In this document: piece by piece, positions 16,720 through 25,669 of the stretch
How the letters are laid out: each line of letters starts with the position of its first letter
How positions within the stretch are numbered: the first letter of the stretch is position 1
Source of the DNA: Hyphomicrobiales bacterium
GTDB lineage: Bacteria; Pseudomonadota; Alphaproteobacteria; Rhizobiales; Beijerinckiaceae
Assembly (NCBI GenBank): GCA_900466745.1
Contig: UBNE01000012.1
Coordinates: 1 to 64,000 of the forward strand
Length of the DNA: 64,000 bases
Reading direction: 5' to 3'
The notes under the pieces: generated by a model
Seen by the model: only the letters and a program-made list of their open reading frames with translations
Databases searched by the model: none
Told to the model about the DNA's origin: nothing
Position numbers and translations under genes: made by a program

Positions 16720-17787
16720 TCAGGCCGGCGGATAGGGATGCAGCCCGCCATGCCGGTCTTCGGCGACCGCCTCCACGCCCGGCCTGTCGCAGCCGGAGAG
16801 GAAGGAGGGGCCGACCGGGATCTTGCCGGCACCGCCGGGGATGTCGAGGATATAGGCCGGCTGGCACAGCCCCGAAAGGTTGCCGCGCAGGCTTTTGACC
16901 AGCGCCTGCCCCTCCTCCAGCGTCAAACGGAAATGGGAGGTGCCGGGCGCGAGATCGGGATGGTGCAGGTAATAGGGCTTGATCCGGTTCTCGACGAAGG
17001 CGCGCATCAGGGCGCCGAGCGTGTCGACATCGGCATTGACGCCCCTGAGCAGCACGGACTGGCTGAGCAGGACATGCCCGGCATCGGCCAGCGCCGCGAT
17101 CGCGGCGCGGGCCTCCGGCGTGAACTCGCGCGGATGGTTGGCGTGGATGGCGATGTAGCTCGCCTTGCCGGGAATGCGCAGCGCCTTCGCGTAATCCGGC
17201 GTGATCCGGCCCGGATCGACCACCGGCACGCGGGTGTGCCAGCGCGTCACCTTGATATGCGGGATCGCGGCGAGGCGCTTCGCCACTTCGCGCACGCGGC
17301 GCGCCGAGAGGATGAAGGGATCGCCGCCCGTCATGATCACCTCCCAGATCTCCGGCCGGGAGGCGAGATAGGCGAGCGCGACGTCGAGCTTCTTAGCCGT
17401 CAGCGCGTCGCCGCCGGGACCGACCATCTCGCGGCGGAAGCAGAAGCGGCAATAGACCGGGCAGGCATGGACGAGCTTGAGCAGGGCCCGGTCGGGATAG
17501 CGATGGACCACGCCCTCGACCGGGGAATGGGCCTCGTCGCCGATCGGATCGGCCAGCTCCTGCGGCAGCGTCTCAAGCTCGGCCGCATCGGGGACGAACT
17601 GGCGCGCGATCGGGTCCGCCGGATCGGCGGGATCGATCAGCCCGGCGACGGCCGGCGTCACCGAGACGGCGTAGCGCTCGGCCACCTGCTGCAGCGCCTC
17701 GCGGCGCGCGGGCGGGGCGAGGCCCGCCCCGACGAGCGCGTCGATGCTGCGCAAGGGCTGGCCGCCGGGAGGCAGATGCGCGGTCAT
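16720..17787 (-). CDS. epmB: EF-P-lysine beta-aminomutase (lysine 2,3-aminomutase-like, EpmB)
   Basis: This 355-residue radical-SAM protein has the CxxxCxxC cluster at Cys109, Cys113 and Cys116 (HACPVYCRFCFRRE), the iron-sulfur site that binds S-adenosylmethionine. The PLP lysine lies in DIPGGAGKIPVGPSF, as in lysine 2,3-aminomutase. EpmB converts (S)-alpha-lysine to (R)-beta-lysine for attachment to EF-P. The neighbours decide between EpmB and a catabolic KamA: it overlaps epmA by ATGA (17784-17787), and efp is divergent just beyond. It lacks the long extra domains of clostridial KamA. Confidence 0.92.
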   Translation of the reverse strand: MTAHLPPGGQPLRSIDALVGAGLAPPARREALQQVAERYAVSVTPAVAGLIDPADPADPIARQFVPDAAELETLPQELADPIGDEAHSPVEGVVHRYPDRALLKLVHACPVYCRFCFRREMVGPGGDALTAKKLDVALAYLASRPEIWEVIMTGGDPFILSARRVREVAKRLAAIPHIKVTRWHTRVPVVDPGRITPDYAKALRIPGKASYIAIHANHPREFTPEARAAIAALADAGHVLLSQSVLLRGVNADVDTLGALMRAFVENRIKPYYLHHPDLAPGTSHFRLTLEEGQALVKSLRGNLSGLCQPAYILDIPGGAGKIPVGPSFLSGCDRPGVEAVAEDRHGGLHPYPPA

Positions 17788-18848
17788 GCGCCTCCCCTGC
17801 CCGGTTCCGCGACCGGCGTCCAGAGCACATCCTCGATCCGGCGGGCGCCGACGCAGAGCATCGCAAGACGGTCGAAGCCGAGCGCGATGCCCGAGGCCGC
17901 CGGCATCAGCGCCAGCGCCTCCAGGAAATCGGCGTCGATCGGATAGCGCTCGCCATAGATGCGCTCCTTCTCGTCCATATCGGCCTCGAAACGGCGGCGC
18001 TGCTCGGCCGGGTCGGTGAGCTCGCCGAAGGCGTTGGCGAGCTCGACGCCGCAGGCATAGAGCTCGAAGCGCTCGGCCACGCGCGGGTCGCCGGGCTTGG
18101 GCCGGGCGAGCGCGGCCTCGCTGATCGGGTATTCGCAGAGGATCGTGGCGCGGCCGCGGCCGAGATGCGGTTCGATGCGCGCGGAGAGCACGCGGCTGAA
18201 GATGTCGGACCAGCTATCGTCCTCGGCCAGGCGAATCCCGGCCCCGACCGCCTGTCCTGCGAGCGCCGCCCGGTCGGTCTCGCCGTCCGGCGAGACCGTC
18301 GAGAGCAGATCGATGCCGGCATGGCGGGCGAAGGCCTCGTGCAGCGTCAGGCGCTCGGGTTCGGCGAAGGGGTCGGCTTCGCTGCCGCGCCAGCGCAGGG
18401 TGGCGGCGCCGGCGGCGCCGGCGGCCTCGGCCATCAGCGCGGCGCAATCCCGCATCAGCACCTCGTAATCCGCGCCGGCGCGATACCACTCCAGCATGGT
18501 GAACTCGGGATGATGCAACGCCGTGCGCTCGCGGTTGCGGAAGACGCGGGCGAAATCGAAGATGCGTTCCTCGCCCGCCGCCAGCAGCTTCTTGGCGGCG
18601 AATTCAGGCGAGGTGTGCAGGTAATAGGGGTGCGCCGCCGCGGCATTGTCGATCAGTGTGGTCGCGAAGCCGTGCAGATGCGTCTCGTTGCCGGGCGACA
18701 TTTGCAGGACCGCCGCCTCGACCTCGGTGAAGCCGCGCGCCTCGAACCAGCGCCTCAGCGCCGCCTTGATCCGCCCGCGCGCCAGCAGGGCCGGACGGCG
18801 GTCGGCATGGATGTCGGGCCGCCAGAACGGCGTCGGGGAAGAACTCAT
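17784..18848 (-). CDS. epmA: EF-P lysine ligase (GenX/PoxA, EpmA)
   Basis: The protein has 354 residues and the class II lysyl-tRNA synthetase catalytic core without an N-terminal anticodon-binding domain, as in EpmA. Motif 2 lies in FDFARVFRNRERTALHHPEF, motif 3 in ASGIALGFDRLAMLCVGAR. EpmA attaches (R)-beta-lysine to the conserved lysine of EF-P using ATP. ATG at 18848 is the start. It is transcribed with epmB and faces away from efp, with a shared 117-bp promoter region, so the whole modification module is in one place. Confidence 0.95.
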   Translation of the reverse strand: MSSSPTPFWRPDIHADRRPALLARGRIKAALRRWFEARGFTEVEAAVLQMSPGNETHLHGFATTLIDNAAAAHPYYLHTSPEFAAKKLLAAGEERIFDFARVFRNRERTALHHPEFTMLEWYRAGADYEVLMRDCAALMAEAAGAAGAATLRWRGSEADPFAEPERLTLHEAFARHAGIDLLSTVSPDGETDRAALAGQAVGAGIRLAEDDSWSDIFSRVLSARIEPHLGRGRATILCEYPISEAALARPKPGDPRVAERFELYACGVELANAFGELTDPAEQRRRFEADMDEKERIYGERYPIDADFLEALALMPAASGIALGFDRLAMLCVGARRIEDVLWTPVAEPGRGGA

Positions 18849-18965
18849 CGAATCTCGTGCCGGATGCGTCGCAAAGCTTTCGTTTCGCGCGCGAATGCGG
18901 TAGTTGCGCGGCGACAGGAATTTGCATAGCGCGCGGGCGCGCAGCGCACCAGTAAGGACATTCAC

Positions 18966-19535
18966 GTGGTCAAGGTCATCGCCTCTTCCGTCCGCAAGGG
19001 CAACGTCCTCGAAGTCGACGGGCACCTGTGCACGGTCCTCTCGGCCGAAAGCTTCTTCCCCGGCAAGGGCACGCCGACGACGCAGATCGACATGCGCCGC
19101 ATCGCCGACGGGGTGAAGGTCACCCAGCGCTACAAGACCACCGAGCAGGTCGAGCGCGCCTATGTCGAGGACCGCGACTTCACCTATCTCTACCAGGATG
19201 GCGAGCAGTTCGTCTTCATGAACCCGGAGACCTTCGACCAGATCAACGTCTCCAGCGACGTCGTCGGCGATGCCGCGCCCTATCTCCAGGAGAACATGGC
19301 GGTGACGCTGTCGATGTTCGAGGACCGGGCGGTCGCAATCGAGATGCCGCAGCGGGCGGTGCTCGAGGTGGTCGAGACGGAGCCGGTGACCAAGGGCCAG
19401 ACGGCCTCCTCCTCCTACAAGCCGGCGATCCTCTCCAACGGCGTGCGCACCGCGGTGCCGCCGCATATCGGCGTCGGCACCCGCATCGTCGTGATGACGG
19501 CCGACGGCTCCTATGTCGAGCGCGCGAAAGATTGA
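18966..19535 (+). CDS. efp: Elongation factor P
   Basis: EF-P binds the ribosome between P and E sites and relieves stalling at polyproline stretches. The 189-residue length and three-domain layout fit. The start is GTG at 18966. Lysine 34 lies in the loop [11 protein letters not shown], the site that EpmA modifies in E. coli; this agrees with the adjacent epmA/epmB genes rather than the arginine-rhamnose system, which needs Arg32 and EarP. The C-terminal OB domain ends [20 protein letters not shown]. Confidence 0.97.
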   Translation: MVKVIASSVRKGNVLEVDGHLCTVLSAESFFPGKGTPTTQIDMRRIADGVKVTQRYKTTEQVERAYVEDRDFTYLYQDGEQFVFMNPETFDQINVSSDVVGDAAPYLQENMAVTLSMFEDRAVAIEMPQRAVLEVVETEPVTKGQTASSSYKPAILSNGVRTAVPPHIGVGTRIVVMTADGSYVERAKD

Positions 19536-19545
19536 TCCAGAGGCC

Positions 19546-19579
19546 GCCGTCAACGCCGCTACGGCGGTCGATTGACGGC
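19546..19579 (+). terminator. Probable terminator hairpin after efp
   Basis: gccgtcaa (19546-19553) pairs with ttgacggc (19572-19579), with a further inner cgccg/cggcg pairing. The hairpin begins 10 bp after the efp stop and is followed by gctttctg, a weak T stretch. Confidence 0.5.
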
Positions 19580-19821
19580 GCTTTCTGCGCTTCCGGTGCT
19601 CACATACGAAGAGGGCGAGCCGGACGCGCTTTACGTGTGGCGGAAATCCTGTGCCGCCGGGGGCTTGTAATCCCGCCGCGCCCTCCCCATCTCAGCTCTG
19701 CGACGATGTCGAGGGCGTTCCACAGCCCTCCGTTGCCGCTGAAGACGGCCATGAGCCGAACGTGTGACGCCGGATGTACGCGCACCGTTCTGCTGCATGG
19801 CCGTTGGCGTTTCTGGAAGGA
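19580..19821. other. Gene-free spacer between efp and the rhodanese gene
   Basis: About 240 bases with no conserved reading frame that I recognise. A minus-strand frame of 61 codons is present but has no ribosome binding site and low-complexity arginine content. The composition is less GC-rich than the neighbouring genes. Confidence 0.4.
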
Positions 19822-20358
19822 TCAGCCCATGGCGGAGGGGCGGTTCCACGGCAGCCGCGCAAGCAGCAGCGCCAGCCCGCACCAGCCCGTGGCGCCGGCG
19901 AAGGCGAGCATCGCTCCCAGCAGCCCGGCCGCGGCGAAGGCCGGGGTCAGGCCGGCGAAGCCCGCGGCGACGAGCAGGGCCACCGCGCCGCCGACGATCA
20001 TCTGAACCTGGCGGAAGATCGAGAGCCGCGCACGGCTCTCGCCGATGACGGGCAGGCCGGCGGCGCGCCAGGCGGCGATGCCGCCCGCGAGATTGGCCGC
20101 AAGACCGGCGCCGTCGGAGCCGATCTCCTCCGCGATCGCACAGGCCCGCTCGCCCCGGGCTCCGCTCTGGCACTGGAAGATCAATGTCCGGCCTGCCGGC
20201 AGGCCGGCGAGCGCCTGCGGCAGCGCGCCCAGAGGCAGCGATATCGCCTGCGGGATATGGCCGGCGGCGAACTCCGCCGGCTCGCGGACATCGATCAGGA
20301 GCGCCTCCCCCGTGGCCAGCCGGCGCTGCGCGTCCTGCGGGGTGATCGAACGGGTCAT
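19822..20358 (-). CDS. Rhodanese-DUF2892 membrane protein (YgaP-like)
   Basis: This 178-residue protein joins a rhodanese domain (about 5-105) to a C-terminal membrane hairpin (about 118-175). The active-site loop is FQCQSGARGERA, with Cys63 as the sulfur-carrying residue. LIDVREPAEFAAGHIPQAIS is the usual first signature. Such proteins bind and move persulfide sulfur at the inner membrane. The gene starts inside the stop of the ArsR-type regulator (ATGA overlap, 20355-20358), so both are one operon, as in sulfide/persulfide-response loci of alphaproteobacteria. Confidence 0.9.
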   Translation of the reverse strand: MTRSITPQDAQRRLATGEALLIDVREPAEFAAGHIPQAISLPLGALPQALAGLPAGRTLIFQCQSGARGERACAIAEEIGSDGAGLAANLAGGIAAWRAAGLPVIGESRARLSIFRQVQMIVGGAVALLVAAGFAGLTPAFAAAGLLGAMLAFAGATGWCGLALLLARLPWNRPSAMG

Positions 20359-20681
20359 GAGGGCTGCCTTCCGCAGAAATGGACATAGAGCACCGTCATC
20401 AGCTCCATCACGGCCGGATGGGCGATGAAATAATGCAGGGTGCGGTGGTCGCGCCGGAAGTCGACGATCCCTTCCGCCTTCAGCTTGGCGAGATGCTGCG
20501 ACATCGAGGTCGGGGCGATCCCCGTCTGGGCGATCAGCTCGCCGACGCTCAGCTCGCCTTTCGACAAGGCGCAGAGCACGAGCAGCCGATGCGGGTTGGC
20601 GAGCCCCTTGAGGAAATCCGCCACCATCCCGGCCTTCTCCGCCATGGCCTCGGCCAGCGGTTGCTCCTGCTCATAATTCAT
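20355..20681 (-). CDS. ArsR-family persulfide-type repressor (BigR/SqrR-like)
   Basis: The protein has 108 residues. The winged helix is at about 50-75: LSVGELIAQTGIAPTSMSQH, LAKLKAEGIVDFRRDHRT. Two cysteines stand where BigR/SqrR form a di- or tetrasulfide sensor, Cys37 (LVLCALSKGEL) and Cys103 (VHFCGRQ), and the metal sites of true ArsR are not evident. Regulation: an AT-rich near-palindrome touches the start codon. No ribosome binding site is visible and TATAAT lies 11 bases upstream, so a leaderless mRNA is likely. Confidence 0.88.
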   Translation of the reverse strand: MNYEQEQPLAEAMAEKAGMVADFLKGLANPHRLLVLCALSKGELSVGELIAQTGIAPTSMSQHLAKLKAEGIVDFRRDHRTLHYFIAHPAVMELMTVLYVHFCGRQPS

Positions 20682-20684
20682 GTT

Positions 20685-20700
20685 TTTATGATATTATAAA
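20685..20700. promoter_or_regulatory. Predicted operator/promoter of the ArsR-rhodanese operon
   Basis: TTTATGATATTATAAA is a near-perfect inverted repeat in an otherwise GC-rich genome, four bases upstream of the repressor start. An outer pair ATTCAT/ATGAAT (20676-20681 and 20703-20708) extends it. On the minus strand it contains TATAAT. Binding would block both the operon and the divergent AhpD-like gene. Confidence 0.65.
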
Positions 20701-20731
20701 TTTATGAATCGTCAAGCCAGCGAGGCCGATC

Positions 20732-21078
20732 ATGAGCAAGGACTATCCCGCCCTCACCCGGGACATCTCGGCCTATATGCGGGAGCTGCGCGGCTTGCAG
20801 CCCGAGGCGATGAAGGGCTTCGGCGCCCTGGCGCAGCCGCCGGCGCCGAGGCGGCGCTCGACCGGAAGAGCAAGGAATTCATCGCGCTGGCCATCGGCAT
20901 CACCCAGCGCTGCGACGGCTGCATCGGCTTCCACGCCAAGGCGCTGGCCGAACTCGGCGCCTCGCGCCAGGAGATCGCCGAGGTCGCGGCGATGTCGGTC
21001 TATATGGGCGGCGGCCCGGCCCTGATGTATGCCGCGGACGCGCTGCGGGCCTTCGACCAGTTCTCCGCGGCCGCCTGA
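20732..21078 (+). pseudogene. AhpD-like carboxymuconolactone decarboxylase-family gene, frameshifted
   Basis: The true start is ATG 20732 (MSKDYPALTRDISAYMRELR, GLQPEAMKGFGALAQ). The rest of the family lies in another frame: GAEAALDRKSKEFIALAIGI, TQRCDGCIGFHAKALAELGA, then SVYMGGGPALMYAADALRAF. The two join near 20833-20845, where one missing base in gcgcagccgccgg explains the break (LAQAAGAEAALD would be restored). CDGC with the following His is the AhpD/alkylhydroperoxidase redox motif. Either the gene is dead or the sequence has a one-base error. It is divergent from the persulfide-type repressor and shares its operator. Confidence 0.82.
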
Positions 21079-21112
21079 GCCGGGCCCGGCGACCCGCTGG
21101 AGCATCGGATCT

Positions 21113-21139
21113 CCCGAGAACCGCGCTTCCGTTCTCGGG
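21113..21139. repeat. Dispersed palindrome (cccgagaac...gttctcggg)
   Basis: A perfect 9-bp stem with a 9-base loop lies between the convergent ends of the AhpD-like gene and the metallo-hydrolase gene. It probably serves as a bidirectional transcription end as well as being a member of the dispersed palindromes. Confidence 0.6.
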
Positions 21140-21147
21140 CCGGTGCT

Positions 21148-21804
21148 TTACTCCTGCAGGAACGGGTTGTTCCGCCGCTCCTCGCCCAGCGTGCTGGCCG
21201 GTCCATGGCCGGGCAGGAACTGCACGTCGTCGCCGAGCGGCAGGAGCTTCTCGCGGATGCCGGAGATCAGCGTCGCATGGCTGCCATAGGGCAGATCGGT
21301 GCGTCCGACCGAGCCGGCGAAGACCGTGTCGCCCGCCAGCAGGAAGCGCAGATCCTTCTGGAAGAAGGTGACGCTTCCCGGCGAATGGCCGGGCACATGC
21401 CGCACCGAGAAGACCAGATCGCCGAGCGAGACCTCGTCGCCGTCCTTCAGCCAGCGCGTCGGCGTGACCGCGCGCAGGCCGTGGATGTCGAAACGCAGCC
21501 CCTGCTCCGGCAGGCCGTCGAGCAGGGACTTGTCGCCCTCATGCGGGCCAATGACCGGGATCGACAGCGCCTCGGCCAGCTCGGCAGCGCCGCCGGCATG
21601 GTCGAGATGGCCGTGGGTCAGCCAGATCGCGACCGGCGTGACGCCGAGCTCCTTGATGGCCGCGAGCAACTTCGGCACGTCGCCGCCCGGATCGACGATC
21701 GCCGCCTGCTTCGTCTTGCTCTCCCAGATGATCGCGCAATTCTGCTCGAACGGCGTCACCGGCACGACGGCGATCTGGAACGGCGGCTGCGGCTGGTCGG
21801 TCAT
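21148..21804 (-). CDS. Metallo-beta-lactamase-fold hydrolase, glyoxalase II-like
   Basis: The 218-residue enzyme has the two-metal motif THGHLDHAGG (His64, His66, Asp68, His69), then HVPGHSPGSVTFF, LAGDTVFAGSVGRTDL and FLPGHGPAST. This is the short GloB-like form that lacks the C-terminal glutathione domain of classical glyoxalase II. It may hydrolyse thioesters or, given the nearby sulfur genes, act on persulfides, but nothing decides this. ATG at 21804 begins the conserved fold. Confidence 0.9.
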   Translation of the reverse strand: MTDQPQPPFQIAVVPVTPFEQNCAIIWESKTKQAAIVDPGGDVPKLLAAIKELGVTPVAIWLTHGHLDHAGGAAELAEALSIPVIGPHEGDKSLLDGLPEQGLRFDIHGLRAVTPTRWLKDGDEVSLGDLVFSVRHVPGHSPGSVTFFQKDLRFLLAGDTVFAGSVGRTDLPYGSHATLISGIREKLLPLGDDVQFLPGHGPASTLGEERRNNPFLQE

Positions 21805-21849
21805 GCGAGGGCCTTTCGTATCGGAGCGACGCGCGGATTGGAAAAACCC

Positions 21850-21993
21850 GTCATTCCGGGGCTTCGCGCAGCGAAGAGCCCGGACCCCATGAACACGACA
21901 GCGGGGAAAGGGCAAGACGATGGCCACAGCCTCCTTCCTACCGGCAGTGTTCATGGGTTCCGGGCTCGGCCCAGCGGGCCGCCCCGGAATGAC
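21850..21993. repeat. REP-like composite inverted repeat
   Basis: Outer arms gtcattccgggg (21850-21861) and ccccggaatgac (21982-21993) enclose a second inverted pair around catgaacac and gtgttcatg. This is the same repeat family as at 13579 and 55911, in its long form, in the spacer upstream of the metallo-hydrolase gene. Confidence 0.7.
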
Positions 21994-22020
21994 GGCGTCA
22001 GCAAACCACCAGCATATAGC

Positions 22021-22343
22021 CTACCGCCCGCCGCAGCGATTGGCGATGAGGGCGCGGTAATTCACCAGCTCCGAATCCATTTCCCCGACATTGCGGGCGC
22101 GCTCGGCGCCGCTCTGGCAGGTCGCGAAGACCGAGCGGGATTTCTGCAGATAGGCCACATGGTCGCGATAGGCGCGGCACTGCGTCGCCTGATCGGCATT
22201 GGCCACCTGCGCCAGCCGCGTCTGCTGCACGCGGAAGCCGGCCTCGTTCTGGAACAGGTCGCGCGGGCAGGTCGCGGGGCGCGGCTGCTGCGCCAGGGCC
22301 GGCCCCGCCAGCAGCGCCGCCAATGCGAAGGAAAGCGCCAGCC

Positions 22344-22347
<4 letters not shown>
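22021..22347 (-). CDS. Small secreted protein of unknown function
   Basis: The 108-residue product starts with a clear Sec signal peptide ([20 protein letters not shown]), cut after ALAQ or similar. The mature part has four cysteines (ATCPRDL, TQCRAY, ATCQSG, NRCGGR), which could form two disulfides in the periplasm. I do not recognise the family. Its ATG overlaps the stop of the fumarase gene (22344-22347), so it is translated from the same message. Confidence 0.75.
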
Positions 22348-23960
<1,613 letters not shown>

Positions 23961-24102
23961 GACCAGCGGCTCCGGAGCGGATCGCGCCGCGCGCGGCTCA
24001 GGGCTGGCGCGGCGCCTTTCTGGCGGGGGTCATAGCCGCTCGGGCATCCGCGTCCAAGCAGTCTTTAATCAGTCGAAACGCAGCCTGCGCCACAGATCCG
24101 CT

Positions 24103-24199
24103 GTCACCCCGGACGGAGCGAAGCGGAGATCCGGAATCGAAACCTGAGCCTTTGCCAAAAGGGTTCTGGCATGGACCCCCGGGTCAAGCCCGGAATGAC
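24103..24199. repeat. REP-like composite inverted repeat
   Basis: gtcaccccgga with gcgaagcggagatccgg at the left and ccgggtcaagcccggaatgac at the right are imperfect inverted arms. The block lies between fumarase and ptsN and belongs to the same dispersed family. Confidence 0.6.
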
Positions 24200-24230
24200 G
24201 ACGGGATTGCGGTCATAAGGCCGGAGGCTC

Positions 24231-24704
24231 TCAGGCCGCCTGCGCCGCCGATTCCGCCAGCACGGCATAGATCGCTGCCGGATCGCGGATCTTGCGGATC
24301 TGTTCCAGGACGGGCTGGTTGCGCAGCACGCGCGCGACCCGCGCCAGCGCCTTGAGATGGTCGGCGCCGGCGCCTTCCGGCGCGATCAGCACGAAGATGA
24401 TGTCGACGGGCTGGCCGTCCAGCGCGTCGAAATCGATCGGCTTGTCGGCCCGCGCGAACAGGCCGACGAGCCGGTCGGTGCCGGGCATGCGGCCATGCGG
24501 GATGGCGATGCCGTCGCCGATGCCGGTCGAGCCGAGGCGCTCGCGCTGCAGCAGCGCCTCGAAGATCTCGCGCTCGGGAAGACCCGTGAGAGTGGCGGCA
24601 TGCTGGGCAAGCTCCTGCAGAGCCTGCTTCTTGCCGTTGGCCCGCAGCGGCGAGATCACCGCGGCTGGGCTCAGGAGATCGGTCAGCGTCATTCGCCCGT
24701 CCAT
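24231..24704 (-). CDS. ptsN: Nitrogen PTS enzyme IIA (PtsN)
   Basis: PtsN is the terminal phosphate acceptor of the PTS-Ntr regulatory chain and controls potassium and nitrogen-related processes. The 157-residue protein has the EIIA fold signature GSTGIGDGIAIPHGRMPG with the phosphorylated histidine at residue 70. A later start at Met5 (MTLTDLLSP) is also possible. It follows hpf and rpoN on the same strand, the conserved rpoN-hpf-ptsN order of proteobacteria. Confidence 0.94.
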   Translation of the reverse strand: MDGRMTLTDLLSPAAVISPLRANGKKQALQELAQHAATLTGLPEREIFEALLQRERLGSTGIGDGIAIPHGRMPGTDRLVGLFARADKPIDFDALDGQPVDIIFVLIAPEGAGADHLKALARVARVLRNQPVLEQIRKIRDPAAIYAVLAESAAQAA

Positions 24705-24775
24705 GCATGTCCCGTGCCGCCGAAAAGCGGCAAACGGGTCAAGTTTCGACGGCCGGTGCGGTCATTCCGCCGGCC

Positions 24776-25360
24776 TTATGACAACGATGCCGGCGGGTCG
24801 ATCCAGCCGATATTACCGTCGCGGCGGCGATATACGATGTTCATGCGCCCATTGCCAGCATGACGAAAGACGACGACCGGAGCGCCGGTGAGATCGAGTT
24901 CGGCGACGGCGTCGCCGACGGTCAGGCTGTGCAGGGATTTGGTCGATTCGGCGACGATGACCGGGTTGTCGGCGCCCGAATCACCGTCGACCTCCTCGAT
25001 CTCGTCGCCCGGGGCGGCGATCACATAGCTGGGGATTTCGATCCCGGAGTCGCGGCCATTGGCGCCGGTGCGGTCCTTCAGCCGGCGCTTGTAGCGACGC
25101 AGCCGCTTCTCGATGCGCTCGGCCATCTTGTCCAGGCTGGCATAGGCATCATGGGCGGTGGCGGTGGCTTCCAGCGTGATCCCGGAGGAGAGATGGATGA
25201 CGGTGTCGGTGCGAAAGGCAGAACCGTCCTTGTCGACGGTGACATGCCCCTGATAGCCGCCCTCGTAATATTTGCTGACGGCCGCAGCGACCCGCTCCTC
25301 GGCCTGGCCGCGCAGGGCCTCGCCGACATCGAGATTCTTGCCGGAGATTCGCAAGCTCAT
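24776..25360 (-). CDS. hpf: Long-form ribosome hibernation promoting factor
   Basis: Long HPF causes 100S ribosome dimers in stationary phase. The N-terminal domain begins MSLRISGKNLDVGEALRGQA and shows GHVTVDKDGSAFRTDTVIHL. The C-terminal dimerisation domain ends SLTVGDAVAELDLTGAPVVV and NIVYRRRDGNIGWIDP. The ATG at 25360 was chosen over the upstream one at 25384 because the domain starts there. Between the domains lies a basic, then acidic linker (RRYKRRLKDR; GDEIEEVDGD). Confidence 0.94.
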   Translation of the reverse strand: MSLRISGKNLDVGEALRGQAEERVAAAVSKYYEGGYQGHVTVDKDGSAFRTDTVIHLSSGITLEATATAHDAYASLDKMAERIEKRLRRYKRRLKDRTGANGRDSGIEIPSYVIAAPGDEIEEVDGDSGADNPVIVAESTKSLHSLTVGDAVAELDLTGAPVVVFRHAGNGRMNIVYRRRDGNIGWIDPPASLS

Positions 25361-25565
25361 GGACTGCTTCCCCTTGTTAGCCATGGCCAGTGTTCGGCCA
25401 TCCAGAGGAGCTAAGGACTGCGAGTCCGGGATGTCAATGAGCCACGCCCCTCATGACATCCATGCGGCGGCGCTTTGGAACAAAATCGCGCGGAGCCGGA
25501 TCGGCGCGCTGAATCGCCCCGGACGGACCGCTTCCTGGAGCGTGCCGCTATTCCCTGGAAACGCG

Positions 25566-25640
25566 GGTCACCCCGAAGGCAGCCCTCGGCTCCGATCTTC
25601 GATCGGCCCAAGGATAAACTCCGCGGAGATCCGGGATGAG
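25566..25640. repeat. REP-like imperfect inverted repeat
   Basis: ggtcaccccga at the left and tccgggatgagc at the right, with a central ccgatcttcgatcgg hairpin, lie between hpf and rpoN. It is a diverged member of the dispersed family inside an operon-like gene row. Confidence 0.5.
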
Positions 25641-25669
25641 CGTCTGTTTCCGAGCCGAGCCAGCGGCTT

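Noticed and set aside
19600-19785. Minus-strand 61-codon frame between efp and the rhodanese gene
   Set aside because: No ribosome binding site, no conserved pattern and arginine-rich composition.
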